64,000 bases of DNA from Sphagnum compactum (taxonomy: Eukaryota; Bryophyta; Sphagnopsida; Sphagnales): assembly GCA_965153455.1 (NCBI GenBank), contig OZ234494.1, forward strand, positions 24,118,001 to 24,182,000, written 5' to 3'. The position numbers were made by a program, and so were the translations under genes. Positions within the stretch are counted from its first letter, which is position 1. Every line of letters begins with the position of its first letter. The notes under the pieces were generated by a model. That model ran no database searches. It was not told the DNA's origin and saw nothing but the letters and a program-made list of their open reading frames with translations. Below are positions 50,318-61,345 of the stretch, piece by piece.

Positions 50318-51081
50318 TAGAAGAAAGAGGTCAATGTCCTCATTGACACTTAGAATTTTCCTTCATACAATTGCAATTGCTTTCTTTTGGATCCTTGGCC
50401 ATTTGCCGACTCTTGCGGCTCGGACCTTGTCTCAAGCTAACTTAGGCGTCCCCAAGTTTCCAACACTTTCTTGACAAGTCCAAGAAGGTCTTGTAGGGAA
50501 CCCTCTTTCTTTGCTTCGTCAAAAACTAAACTAATCTAATTGACGAAGCCCTCATTTGGGAAGAACCTTTTTCCATCCTTCCCTTCATGAGGACTTAAGT
50601 CAAGTCTACTCTTGACCTAAGCTACTTGACATGACTCCTTTTCCTATCTCGCGCCTTGGTCACAACAATCAAGCCTTAACTAAAAGGTTTGCTTATCAAG
50701 GTACGAGAAGCAACACTTAGGTTTGCCAAACCCAAGTCCCAAACTACACTTAAAGTATGCGAGCGGGGTCATGACTTCCCGCGTTGGCCACACTACCAAC
50801 CAACCCTTTGGGATGCACTTAAGGCATGTGCATGTCCTCGCAAGCTCACCTTGCTTGCCTCTTCTTTTGGGCCAAGTTTCCTCAACCCCAAAGTAGGAGT
50901 CCGATTTTGATTTGGGCCTACGCAAGAAGTTCCATTTGTCCATGCCACAACCCTATTTGCCTTAACAAATTTTTCATGATACAATCTCTTGGAAGTTTTA
51001 AAGCCCTTTTTATTTCACTTGCAACTTGATGTGGTACATTTTATGAAACTCTCCCCCTCTACAAGAAAGGTGATGTCCTCA

Positions 51082-54000
51082 TCACGCTCTACGTCTTTTC
51101 TTTGCCGGTCTCGTGTGGAATTCTTCTATGGCTTCTTGGGCATGTTCCATGTCGGATTCATTCACCCAAGAAGCCTCTATTGCATGGTAGCCTTTCCACT
51201 TAACTAAGTATTCCCGCTCTCGCCCTCTAAGTTGCCTTGATTTGAGCACGGCTTCTACCTCAAACTCGGGTTCATTATGAACCAAGTCCGGTGGAGGCCT
51301 TGAGTGATGCTCTCTATTAGGCCTTGAGGCGTCGCGGGAGACCGGCTTCAAAAGGGAAACATGAAATGTGGGATGAACTCTAAGATTTTCCGGTAATTCT
51401 AACTTATAAGTGTCGGAAAGTTTCTTTTCCAACACTTTGAATGGACCCGCATATGGGCCAATAAACTTATGACTTAACCCTTCGGGCAACCGGAAGTTCT
51501 TTATGTTCAACCACACCTCGTTTCCTTCTTGAAACTTCACCTCTCGTCGGGACTTGTCCGCAAAATCCTTGTACCTTTTGTGCGCCTTTTCCAAGTTGGC
51601 TTTTGCCAACTCCCACAAGCGCTTTCTTTCTTCATCAAGTTGTGTGACCATTGGCACTTCCTCACTTGCATCAATCGAAGGTTGTCCTTGTGCGGCCCAA
51701 GTCATGGGCACAATTGGTGACTTGCCCGTCACCATTTCGAATGGGGTGGATCCCGTTGCGGAGTGTACCGAGTTATTGTAACAAAACTCGGCTAACTCCA
51801 AATGATCCACCCAATCTTGTTGATCCGCCGCCACATAATTCCTTAGGAATTGTTAGATCACCAAGTTCACCCTCTCGATTTGTCCATCGGTTTAGGGGCG
51901 GAATGAAGTGCTCATTTTGAGTTCCGACCCCATTCGCTTCCACAAGGCCCTCCAAAACTTACGCGTGAACTTTGGATCCCGATCCGACACTATGTCCTTT
52001 GGAAGGCCATGATGCTTGAAAATGTGGGAGAAGAACAACCTCCCCGTCTCTTGAGCCGTGGCTTCATCCTTTGTGGGAATGAAGTGTGCCATTTTGCTAA
52101 ACCGATCCACCACAACCATGATGGCATCGAACCCCTTTGAAGGGGGCAAACTTACCATAAAGTCCATTGACACACTTTCCCACGGCCCTTCGGGAATTGG
52201 CAAAGGTTGCAACAAACCCGCTTGCTTCTTGTTGAGGGTCCGGTTTTGTTGACAAGTTAAACAAGTCTTCACGTACTCCTCCGCATCATCCTTCAAGTTG
52301 GGCCAATAGTAGGACTTCTTTAGGAATGTTGTGGTGCGCTTTGCACCACCATGGCCCGCAAGCGGTCCATCGTGACATTCCTTCAAAAGTGTGTCCCTAA
52401 TTTTCCCTTCCGGCACATAAAGTCGGTTTTGCTTGTACCACAACAATCCATTTTTCAAGTGGAAGTGGGACTTGGCTCCATTTTGGATGCTTTGCCTTGC
52501 CTCCTAGGCAAAAGCATCCCGGCGGTTTGCTAATCTAACTTCTTTTTGAAGTTCCGACTCTCCCACATACACCACTCTAAGTTGGTGTTTCCGGCTCAAA
52601 GCATCGGGGACTATGTTCTCCTTTCCCGGCTTGTGCCGGATGTCCACATTGAACAAGGCCAATGTGTCTTGCCACCTTTGTTGTTTTGATGACAACTTGG
52701 GTTGAGTTGCGAAGTACTTCAAGGTCACATTGTCGGTCCACACCACCACATCTTTGGAGCCTATGTAATGGCCCCAAGTCTTGAGACAATGTATGACCGC
52801 CCACATTTCCTTCTCGTGAGTTGGCCACCTTCGCTCCGTCTCACTCAACTTCTTGCTTTCAAAGGCCACCGGTCTTCCATCTTGCACTATGACACCCCCA
52901 ATTGTAAAGTCGGAGGCGTCGGAATGGATTTCAAACTCCTTGTCAAAGTCGGGCAACTTCAACACCAGCGCTTTTACCAAAATGCCCTTCAACGTTCCAA
53001 AGGCTTCGTCGCATGCTTCATCCCAATTATAAGTGACGGCGGACTTCTTCAAGAGGTTTGTCAAAGGGGCCGCTATTCTCGCAAAGTTCTTTATGAACTT
53101 GCGATAATAGGAGGCCAATCCTAAAAAGGATCTCAAGGCGGGAACCGAGTTAGGCGGCTCCCAATCCAAAATCACCTTGACCTTGTGATCATCCATCATC
53201 AAACCATCTTGAGTTATCCTATGCCCAAGGAAATCCACTTCCGTCACCCCAAATTCGCACTTCTCAAGCTTGGCATACAACTTGTTTTCCCTTAGCCTTT
53301 GGAACACCTTGCGAAGGTGCTCCGCATGCTCCTCCATGGAGCTACTATAAATCAAAATGTCGTCTATGTAGACGACCACAAAATCATCAAGCCATTCGCG
53401 GAAAATGTCATTCATGAGGGTGCAAAATGTTGCGGGTGCATTGGTGAGCCCAAAGGGCATCACCAAGAACTCGTATGACCCATACCTTGTGCGACAAGCG
53501 GTCTTTTCTTCGTCCCCTTCTGCGATCCTTATTTGGTAATATCCCGAACGTAGATCAATTCTACTAAAAACCTTGGCTCCCGAGAGACGATCAAATAGAT
53601 CATCGATGCGAGGTAAAGGATAACGGTTTTTCACCGTTGCCTTATTGAGTGCTCTATAATCCACACACATCCTCAAAGTCCCATCCTTCTTGTGAACAAA
53701 AAGGACGGGTGCCCCATATGGTGACTTGCTTGGTTTGATGTAACCTTTCGCGAGGAGTTCCTCAAGTTGAACCTTGAGTTCCTTCAACTCCTCGTGGCTC
53801 ATTCTATATGGGGCCTTGGCGGGCGGTTCCACTCCCGGTATCACTTCAATCGCATGATCAACTCGTCTTCTCGGGGGCAAGTCTTCGGGCAACTCTTCGG
53901 GCATCACATCCGGGAACTCTTGTAAGACTTGCTTTATGCACTTGGCGGAAGTCACCAACTTGGTGACTCCCTCGGGCTCATATTCGTCCAACACCCGCAT

Positions 54001-55563
54001 GACACACATCATGCCGAAACCCCCCACGCATTCTCTTTCCCAAGCTTTTCCTAACATGAAGTGGATGGTCGAACCACCCACACAAGGCAACTCATGTGCC
54101 TTAACTCGTACAATCCCACATTTAGATGGGATTCTAACCAACCTATTGTGCCCTTCTATGAGCACATTGTTTTGGGTGATGAACTCCATTCCGAGAACGC
54201 AATCCATTCCACCCAAGGTGGAAACCAACAAGTCCACCTTTCTTCTCCAATTTCCCAATTGGAGAGGCACTCCCTTTGCTTGTAGTGTAGTTGGATGGGG
54301 AACCCCATCCGCGAAATGCACCTCAATGGGTGCCTTGAGCTCCTCCAAGTGGAGCTCCATCCTTTCGGCGCTCTCCCGAGTTATGAAGTTGTGGGAGGCC
54401 CCTGTGTCCAAAAGACATAAGATTTCTCGTTTAGCAATCTTCCCTTTCAAGAATATAAGTCGATTGCATTCCGGTTGGGCTAAAGTGGCATTGAGAGCAA
54501 GTACCTTAAAGCCCCCAACCCCCGTTTTGGATTTGGGACAATCTTTGGAGTAATGCCCCACCTCGTTGCAATTGAAACATGCACCCTTGGGCTTTGCTCC
54601 AAAGTCTCCCTTAGTTTGGCTCCCTTTGAAAGGAGCCCCTTTTTTCACAAAGCTACCTTTTGGCTTGAACCCCGAGCCTTGGAATTGTTTTGGCTTATCC
54701 TTGGTTGGGCTACCTTGCCCCCGGTTCCATTCCCCCTCATGCCTTGGCTTTTTGTGAAAGAACTTGTTGTCCTTCTTGAACCCGGGTTTGTCGCTCTGCC
54801 CCACATCCGAGAAGTTCTCCACTTTCGTGATGGCCTCGGATAATGAGGCGGGCCAACTCTCCTCAAGCTTTCGCTTGGCCCAAGTCGGAAGTCCCATCAC
54901 GAATTGGCACACACGATCCAACTCGTGCATGTGCCGGATCTCCAACATGAGTTCGGAATAGGCCCTCACATATTGCCTCAAATTTTCATTTGTGGCATTC
55001 ACAAGGTCGCGGAGTTTGCACCTTGAGATGTAGTCGGAGTTTCTCGGAATGAACTCCGCCTCAATGCGATCCTTGAAAAACTCCCACGTATAGCCATGGT
55101 TCTTACCCTCCTCTTGTCTCACCGTCCGCCACCATGTGGCGACATAGCCTTTCAAGTAGGATTGGGCAAGCTCCACGGCGGAATTCCGTCCAACCTTGGT
55201 GGCATGGATATAATCATCCATTTCCGCAAGCAAAGCATCCACCACCTTACGGTCTCGGGCACCATCGAAATTCCCGGGCTTGGCCGGTTGAAACCTTTCA
55301 CCTTTGGAGGCCCCCGTTTTGAGGGCCGCCACCAACTCACCAAAATCGGGCCTATTCATCTTGAGGAGGACTTCAAGTTGCTCCGGGGTGAATAGGACCG
55401 AGCTCCGTTGTTCCTCCTCACTTTCGGGTTCAACCTCGGGCTCATCTTGGTCCTCCCGGAAGTTTGGTTCCTCCCCAATCGATTCGGGCGGGGCTACTAG
55501 GTCATCGACGGGCTCCTCGGACCTAGGCTCTGGGGCTAGCTTCTGGTTCTTCTTGGGTGCCAT
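51082..55563 (-). pseudogene. Gag-pol polyprotein with chromodomain, three in-frame stops
   Basis: One reading frame from the ATG at 55563 (MAPKKNQKL) to 51082, interrupted by stops at 52504-52506 (TAG), 51892-51894 (TAA) and 51853-51855 (TAA). Numbered from that Met: gag with a CCHC knuckle (about 329-342), aspartic protease DTGA (about 386-389), reverse transcriptase YIDD (about 732-735), and RNase H with HSDASD (about 880). After the first stop come the integrase zinc-binding region (H...H...CLTC), the integrase core (MDFMVSLP, then SDRDPKF), and TDGQIERVN beyond the second stop. Near the end a chromodomain is visible: EAVLKSRQLRGREREYLVKW. All three stops lie in or just before the integrase. 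Each could come from a C-to-T change in a Gln codon, but that is inference. Confidence 0.95.
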
Positions 55564-55592
55564 CCCAAAAATGTTGTTGAGCTTCACCTTGA

Positions 55593-55604
55593 GCTCTGAT
55601 ACCA
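55593..55604 (-). other. Primer-binding site (initiator tRNA-Met)
   Basis: On the coding strand tggtatcagagc follows the 5' LTR after two bases. This is the standard plant primer-binding site matching the 3' end of initiator tRNA-Met. Confidence 0.92.
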
Positions 55605-55606
55605 CG

Positions 55607-56416
55607 TGACGCGCTCCTTGGTCCCGAGGTGAACCCACTTGAGGGTTCACCAATGTGAAGTTGCGGAAAGTGGGGACCGAAGGGCACGCTCCCGACTTCC
55701 AACTCTAGAAAGGGGTAGAGGGTCGAGTTGGAAGCCCCGGGATTAGACTAGGAAGATGGACTAGTAGATCAAGCACGAATCTGCATCCAAAACCAACCAC
55801 AAATGGGTTAGTTCGCATTCGGAAACACCCTTGGGTGTTGGGACAAGCCACGGGCACTTTGGACTACTTGACTCACCATGGCCCGGACTTGGGGGAAGCC
55901 ACCACCTTCCCCCTTATAGTTATCTCTACGGAGGCTACATCCAAATGGCACATTTTGTTGGGACTCCCGAAATGGAGTCCCGAAATTGTTCCGGCGGGAC
56001 TCCCGGGACTTTGAACGGTCATAACTCCCGATTCCGAAGTCCTATCGCGACGAGGTCTAAACCAAAGTTGTAGCCCTCGTCGAGATCTTTTCAATGCCAT
56101 GTCGCACTCCCTGAGGCGACGTCGGCAAAGGGTCGATTCCCGACTATTAGTGGTCGGGAGTCAAACTGCCAGTTTGACTCCCGGCCCTTCTTTTGCCCAT
56201 AACTTGGGCTGCAGATGTCTAAATGGCCAATGCGAGGCCATTTTTGATATCTACGTTTCAAGACCTTTCCAATGACTCAAAGAACACCCCAATGCGAGGT
56301 GTTTTGCCCCTTGCTGTCGAGCTCTGAACATTTGGGAGTCCCGGAGGATTCCAAACCTCCAACTTTTCCAAGTGTTGGGCTTCACCCCCACACTTGGACA
56401 AAGTGGGGTTGCGACA
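55607..56416 (-). repeat. 5' LTR of the chromovirus
   Basis: 810 bp, about 98% identical to 49487-50306 by eye. Drives leftward transcription of the element. Confidence 0.95.
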
Positions 56417-56610
56417 TTAAATCAACATAACATATGCAAGGGCTTTAAGGCAATTGGGATCTAACTTTTCACTGTACATGCTATGGCTAACAAGATGCAT
56501 GTTAATGAATCTTTTGTGAAAGCATAAACATTTTACGCAAAGGTCAATGAAGTTGATTTACACATTGAAGAGGTTCTAGGTGAATCAATTGTAGTTGGGG
56601 AGAGCATCTA
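56417..56610 (+). pseudogene. Pogo/Tigger-like transposase, C-terminal part
   Basis: Continues the frame broken at 49481. Reading across the target duplication, the codons before the insertion end in TFSKTL and those after it give NQHNICKGFKAIGI, then a stop, then HAMANKM. This fits the family's C-terminal pattern (AL-P-NI--GF--TGIWP). It proves that the retrotransposon inserted into the older DNA transposon. The frame contains further stops. Confidence 0.78.
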
Positions 56611-57699
56611 CCATATGTAAACATCAACGCTTTTGAATTTGAAGCACCTTGTGAAGGTTTTGTTTTAGGGTTTTATGACAATCCAAATAACTCGTAGATG
56701 GAAGTGGTCATAGTAGATTTGATCATTTTGGCATTGAGGCCACCACTACAAATTAGTAGCCATGCTTTTAATTTTTTGTCTCTACCAAAGGCCCCTTGCA
56801 AGCCCACATGTCGTACTTCAATAGAAGAACCATTATCAAATTACTCAAATATATTATGATGACTTTTAATCTTTACATTTGTGCATTTGAATAGAAATTA
56901 ACTCACAAGGAAGCAACAACTAGAGATTGTGTGAATTGAAAGGAAGATATATTGGTGTCAAAGGATCAAAAAGTTGTTAAAATTTTTGAGAAGGAGTTAG
57001 CCAAGTGTGTAATGTTAAACAAAAGGGTTGCAAAGAAATTGTTTGATGAAAGGTGGTCTACCAAATGTTGTGTTGAGCAAGGTAATGCATTCCAATGTCG
57101 CAATTAAAAGTAATGAACCTTTACCAATGAATGCCTTTTGAGCCCCCTTTTACAAAATCATACCAATTTGCAAGTTCAACATAGAAATAGCAATCGAAAA
57201 ACGAATGGTCAATGAGAAGGCAAAGAAATGGCGCACATTGTGCTAGTTTAACCATAGTCCCCAAATCACCTCCAAGCTCCTTTCTAGTGAAATGAGATTG
57301 TTCAAGAAGTCGTTGCAAGAAGCTCCAATGTTCGCCAGAAGTTTAGGAGGAGGTCAACAAGAGGTTGCAATGAGAAAAGTGTGAGTGATTAGTGGGATGT
57401 AGCATGCGATTAAGTGAGATTAAATGACACAAGTTTGATTACTAGTAGTTAGTTTACAAGTCATGTGCTAAGATTTTTACAACTTTATAGGCACAACTTC
57501 CATAATGAGGTGATGCACTTCATAACAAAATTTGGACACAAATTGCATAGTTTTGCAAGACATCTCTCACATTATTCATTATTCAAGTCAGCACTACTTT
57601 GTCCTCATGATGACCTGCCTATCAAGGATTTATTATGAGTTCATATAAGGACGGCCCAGATTAAAAGTATAGATTAAAAGTATAATCCAATTCTAAAAA
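56611..57699. other. Spacer between pogo remnant and GST right arm
   Basis: May hold the 3' end of the pogo element; no terminal inverted repeats were identified. No other gene was recognised. Confidence 0.4.
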
Positions 57700-58802
57700 T
57701 TCATTATGATCAATGAAATTGCTGGATTTGCTCCTTGTCTTAAATTTTTGTTCTTAGTTATCTTGAGCGAACTAACAATTCAATTCAATGTGTAGGCTAA
57801 TGGGTTTTGGTATGTTTGTGAAAATTTTAGAGGACGAATTGAAATCGTGCAAATGGATCATTATTTTTAATGTTTAGCAAAACAGGGTTATGTGTATATG
57901 TTTGAAGATTTTTATTCAAGCCAATCAGATTACTGAATTTGGTGGCTTGAATTTGTTTTCTTAGTTATCTTGTGTGAACTAACAATTCCATGCGGAATAT
58001 TTATTTACAAACAAAGTTTTAGATTGTTACTTGTGGACTTGTTTTTTAGGGTTTTGGAGGGGGAGGGGGGGGGGAGAGAGTTTTGCAATCAAAATGACAA
58101 TCGTGCATATGAAGGTGTTCAAAGAATGACATTATCTCAGGAAGGTGTTTTAAAAAGTGATGTCATCCCTAGGAAGATTTAGCCAAATCTGGCTGTAAAC
58201 TATAAATCTTTAATCATCATTTCTATATTTCTGGCTACACACTGAAAACCAAATATCCAAATATTAAGACTTTTGCTAATTTTTTCTCATTGTGTGGCGA
58301 TTAAAAACCTCCAAAACTGCATCATTTAATTTGTTTGGTTTTAATTTCGCTTTTTGACAAAAAAAAATTGCCAGTAAAAAAGAAAGGTTATCAGTAGCCA
58401 GACTTCATGAGAGGTGGAAGATATATTTGGTGCAATCAACATTAATGCTAAACTACTAATGTCGGTACATGCCTACTTAATACCACATGAAAATACCTTA
58501 TGAGTTGTGAATTCAAGCCCTCTTATTTTTTCCTCACTACTGGCGATTGAAAACCTACAAAATCATTTCTTTTTCGAATTCTTTGTTTTCCAATTTCGAT
58601 TTTGGCGAAACTCCGCCCGTAAAAAAAAACACAAAAAGGCGCTGCCCCACGTCTGTGCCCGAAGGAAAACGGTCCAGAAAGTTCCTCAGCTCCGTAGCGC
58701 GCGTGACCTTTCCGCTTTTCTTTCGGAACGAAGACTCTTGTCTTCGGAGCCAAAAAAAGGGAAGCTCCTGGCGATGGTGCCCAGCTCACGTTCCATCGGC
58801 TC

Positions 58803-58809
58803 TATAAAA
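58803..58809 (+). promoter_or_regulatory. TATA box of GST copy 2
   Basis: ggctctataaaatctcgctc, 234 bp upstream of the start codon. One base before and one after the box differ from copy 1. The 5' leader then runs through cctcctctgctgagttctat. Confidence 0.7.
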
Positions 58810-59036
58810 TCTCGCTCGGTTTCATTCTCCAACATCGCCTTTCTTTCCTGCCTTCTTTTCCGTTGCTGTTGAGCTTTTCGACCTCCAGCTCCTCTGCTGA
58901 GTTCTATTGAATAAATTTTGCATACTCTTCCTGGTCTTCTTCTGACCTCCAATTTCCACATTCGAAGTTTTGGATTGCCTGTTTTTGTATTTTTTTTGGT
59001 TTTCTGGGGTTTACTGTTGAGGAAAAACTTGAACCC

Positions 59037-60270
59037 ATGGCGTCCCTTAAGGTGTACGGAAAGGCCTACTCCGCCAACGTCACCAGAGTGCTCACCACTC
59101 TTGCTGAGAAGAACGTGGATGACTACCAGATCGTCCCCATTGATCTGTTTACCGGCGCGCACAAGACACCCGAGTACCTCAAGTTGCAGGTACTGGCCGC
59201 GTCCCCAGCTTCCTTGTTCCATCTCTCTAGTCCTCTGGAACACTTTCCAGTTTACTATTCTTCTTGAGGAGTGGTACTTTGGTTTTGTGGTACCAGAGCT
59301 ATGATCATCTTCTTCCGGAAGAACCATCTTGAACTCAGCTGGAAATTGCAGGATCTCATGTGTAAGTTAAACTGTGGTACAGTAGCTGAGCGCCAGGTCG
59401 TGATCTTTTCTGGACGGCTTGATTTGGTAAAGCCCAGAGCTGCATCTGGGTCAAGATCCGCTGTGAGGGCTTTGAGCTCTGATGATGAGTGATTACGGAT
59501 GCTGCATTTCCAGGTTCTTTGCGATCATGTTGTGAAGCTTAAGAAAATTTGTTTGATTCCTGTTTTGCAGCCGTTCGGACAGATTCCCGCCTTCCAGGAT
59601 GGAGAATTTACTCTCTACGGTGAGCAGTGATTTCTATTCCCAGTCTTCGGATTTCAAGGAAAGATGTATGTAGTTGGTTGCAGTGCTGCAGCAGGGAAAT
59701 TGGATTCTTCTTCGATACAAATCTTCTTCTTCTTCTTCCTCCGGTTTCTTCAATTTTATGTACTGATGTCCTGTTCTTCCGCTGTTGTTTACTATCACAG
59801 AGTCGCGTGCCATCGCAAGATACATTAGCGACAAGTACGAGGGACAGGGAACTGCGTTGTTCGGCAAGACAGAGCGCGAGAAGGCTCTAGTCAACCAATG
59901 GCTAGAAGTGGAATCTCATAACTACAATCCTTGTGCGAGGATGATTGTGTTTGAATGCGTTTTCGCGCAAATCTTGGCAGGGAGACCCACCAACGAAGCA
60001 GTCGTGAAGGAGCAGCTGGAGAAGCTGGGGAAGATACTGGACGTCTATGAAGCACAGCTCACCCATCACAAGTACTTGGCAGGCGATTTCTTCAGCTTGG
60101 CTGATCTTGCTCACATTCCTATTACCAATTACCTCATCAATGCTGCCAAGAAGGGCGAGCTCTTCACCTCCAGGAAGCATCTCAATGCTTGGTGGGAGGA
60201 TATCTCTTCCCGGCCTTCATGGCAGAAGGTTCTTCAGATCATGCAGGCAGAGCAGCAGGAACAGAAGTAA
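59037..60270 (+). CDS. Phi-class glutathione S-transferase, copy 2
   Basis: Three exons, join(59037..59189, 59571..59619, 59801..60270), 223 aa, GT-AG introns of 381 and 181 bp. Domains and motifs as in copy 1: catalytic-type Ser near residue 12 in AYSANVTRV, glutathione-site QIPAF and ESRAIA, then the all-helical domain through MQAEQQEQK. Only two residues differ from copy 1 (Ile for Ala, Gln for Glu). Both genes have complete promoters, introns and polyadenylation signals, so both may be expressed. Transcription runs away from copy 1. The function as a glutathione-conjugating detoxification enzyme is inferred from the family; the substrate is unknown. Confidence 0.94.
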
Positions 60271-60534
60271 TTGTTTTGGGAATCTCAGATGCTCTGAAGA
60301 ATGTGATGAAGTCTTCAAATGTGATCTGATGTTTGACTTCAGAAGAACCCTAAAACCTAAACCTGGGTCTTCTTCTTCTTCTTCACACATGATGTTTGAA
60401 GAGAGGAAGAATTGGGTGTGCTGCACTTGTATGTAGCCACCTTGACACCTGCTTTGCGGATGTGAAAATCTCATGTTCTGAAGTGAACTATTTCAGACTT
60501 TTTGACAGATTTTGTTCTACAAAATTCTGGACTT

Positions 60535-60540
60535 AATAAA
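60535..60540 (+). terminator. Likely polyadenylation signal of GST copy 2
   Basis: AATAAA 265 bp downstream of the stop codon, in the same place as in copy 1. Confidence 0.5.
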
Positions 60541-61345
60541 AATGGGTTGGTGGTGGAAATCACTGGTTTCTGCAACATCATCATGCTTCTTCTAGCTCAA
60601 TGACTTTGTCTTGCAAGAATCTGAATGGGTTTTGAATCTGATTATATGCAATGCAATGCTATGCTCCTTGTGCAATATTATCTGACAGGACTTTTTTCTT
60701 GCAAAGATTACTTTGTGTGGGTTTTGAGTCAATTATATGCATATTTGCTGCTTGTGCCGATATCAGGACTTTTGTCATGCGAAAATTAGAATGGGTTTTG
60801 AATACATCTGCTCTAGTCCAAGTTTGTAATATCACGATTTGATTCAAATGCGGAAATTTAGTGCACAGTCTCAGTTTGGAAAATGCCATGGTGGTCTTTA
60901 TGGAGTTTGGAAAATGCCATGGTGATCTTTATGGAGTCTGGAAAACCAGCTTGCACAAAACTTGGGCTGCTCTAAGTTTACTTTGGGTTTTGCTTTGATT
61001 TTGGCACACCTGATTTGCAACTTCAATGTTTAAGAACTTGCAATCACAATCTACACAACAGTGTCTTACCGGTACCTATGGTAGATAGGCTGGTCATCGA
61101 ATACTGAAGGACTTAGAATGGTGTGGTGTGCTGGTCATGGTCTTCTTGGACATGGTGCCTGGAGAAGTTGTGGCCCATCTTTGGTTGCACCTGCAGCCAT
61201 TTAGATCGCAGCATTTGGATGAGAGACCAGGAAAATATGCCCCCACCCTCTATGCATATAATTGATTCAAAACTTGCACAGTCCACTTGCTCAAATTTAT
61301 AAAAAAAAACACTTTGTTGCCTTATGAGCAAGCATGTCACCACCT

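Larger units (their letters stand above)
49487..56416 (-). mobile_element. Ty3/gypsy chromovirus LTR retrotransposon (6.93 kb)
   Basis: Complete element on the minus strand. LTRs at 49487-50306 (820 bp) and 55607-56416 (810 bp) end in TG...CA. Target duplication TTAAA is perfect (49482-49486 and 56417-56421). A primer-binding site complementary to initiator tRNA-Met and a polypurine tract are present. The internal frame encodes gag with a CCHC knuckle, protease, reverse transcriptase, RNase H, an integrase and a chromodomain, in the Ty3/gypsy order. By eye the LTRs differ by about 13 substitutions and one 10-bp indel, so insertion was fairly recent. The coding frame has three stops, so the copy is not autonomous. 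It lies inside the pogo transposase gene. Confidence 0.96.
57700..61345 (+). repeat. Right arm of the large GST inverted repeat
   Basis: Reverse complement of 40848-44435. It contains GST copy 2 with its promoter and 3' flank. Near 60880-60945 the word tttggaaaatgccatggt occurs twice in tandem, but only once in the left arm. Confidence 0.92.

Noticed and set aside
53936-54553. 205-codon plus-strand frame inside the retrotransposon
   Set aside because: Antisense to the gag/protease/reverse-transcriptase frame, with no recognisable domain.
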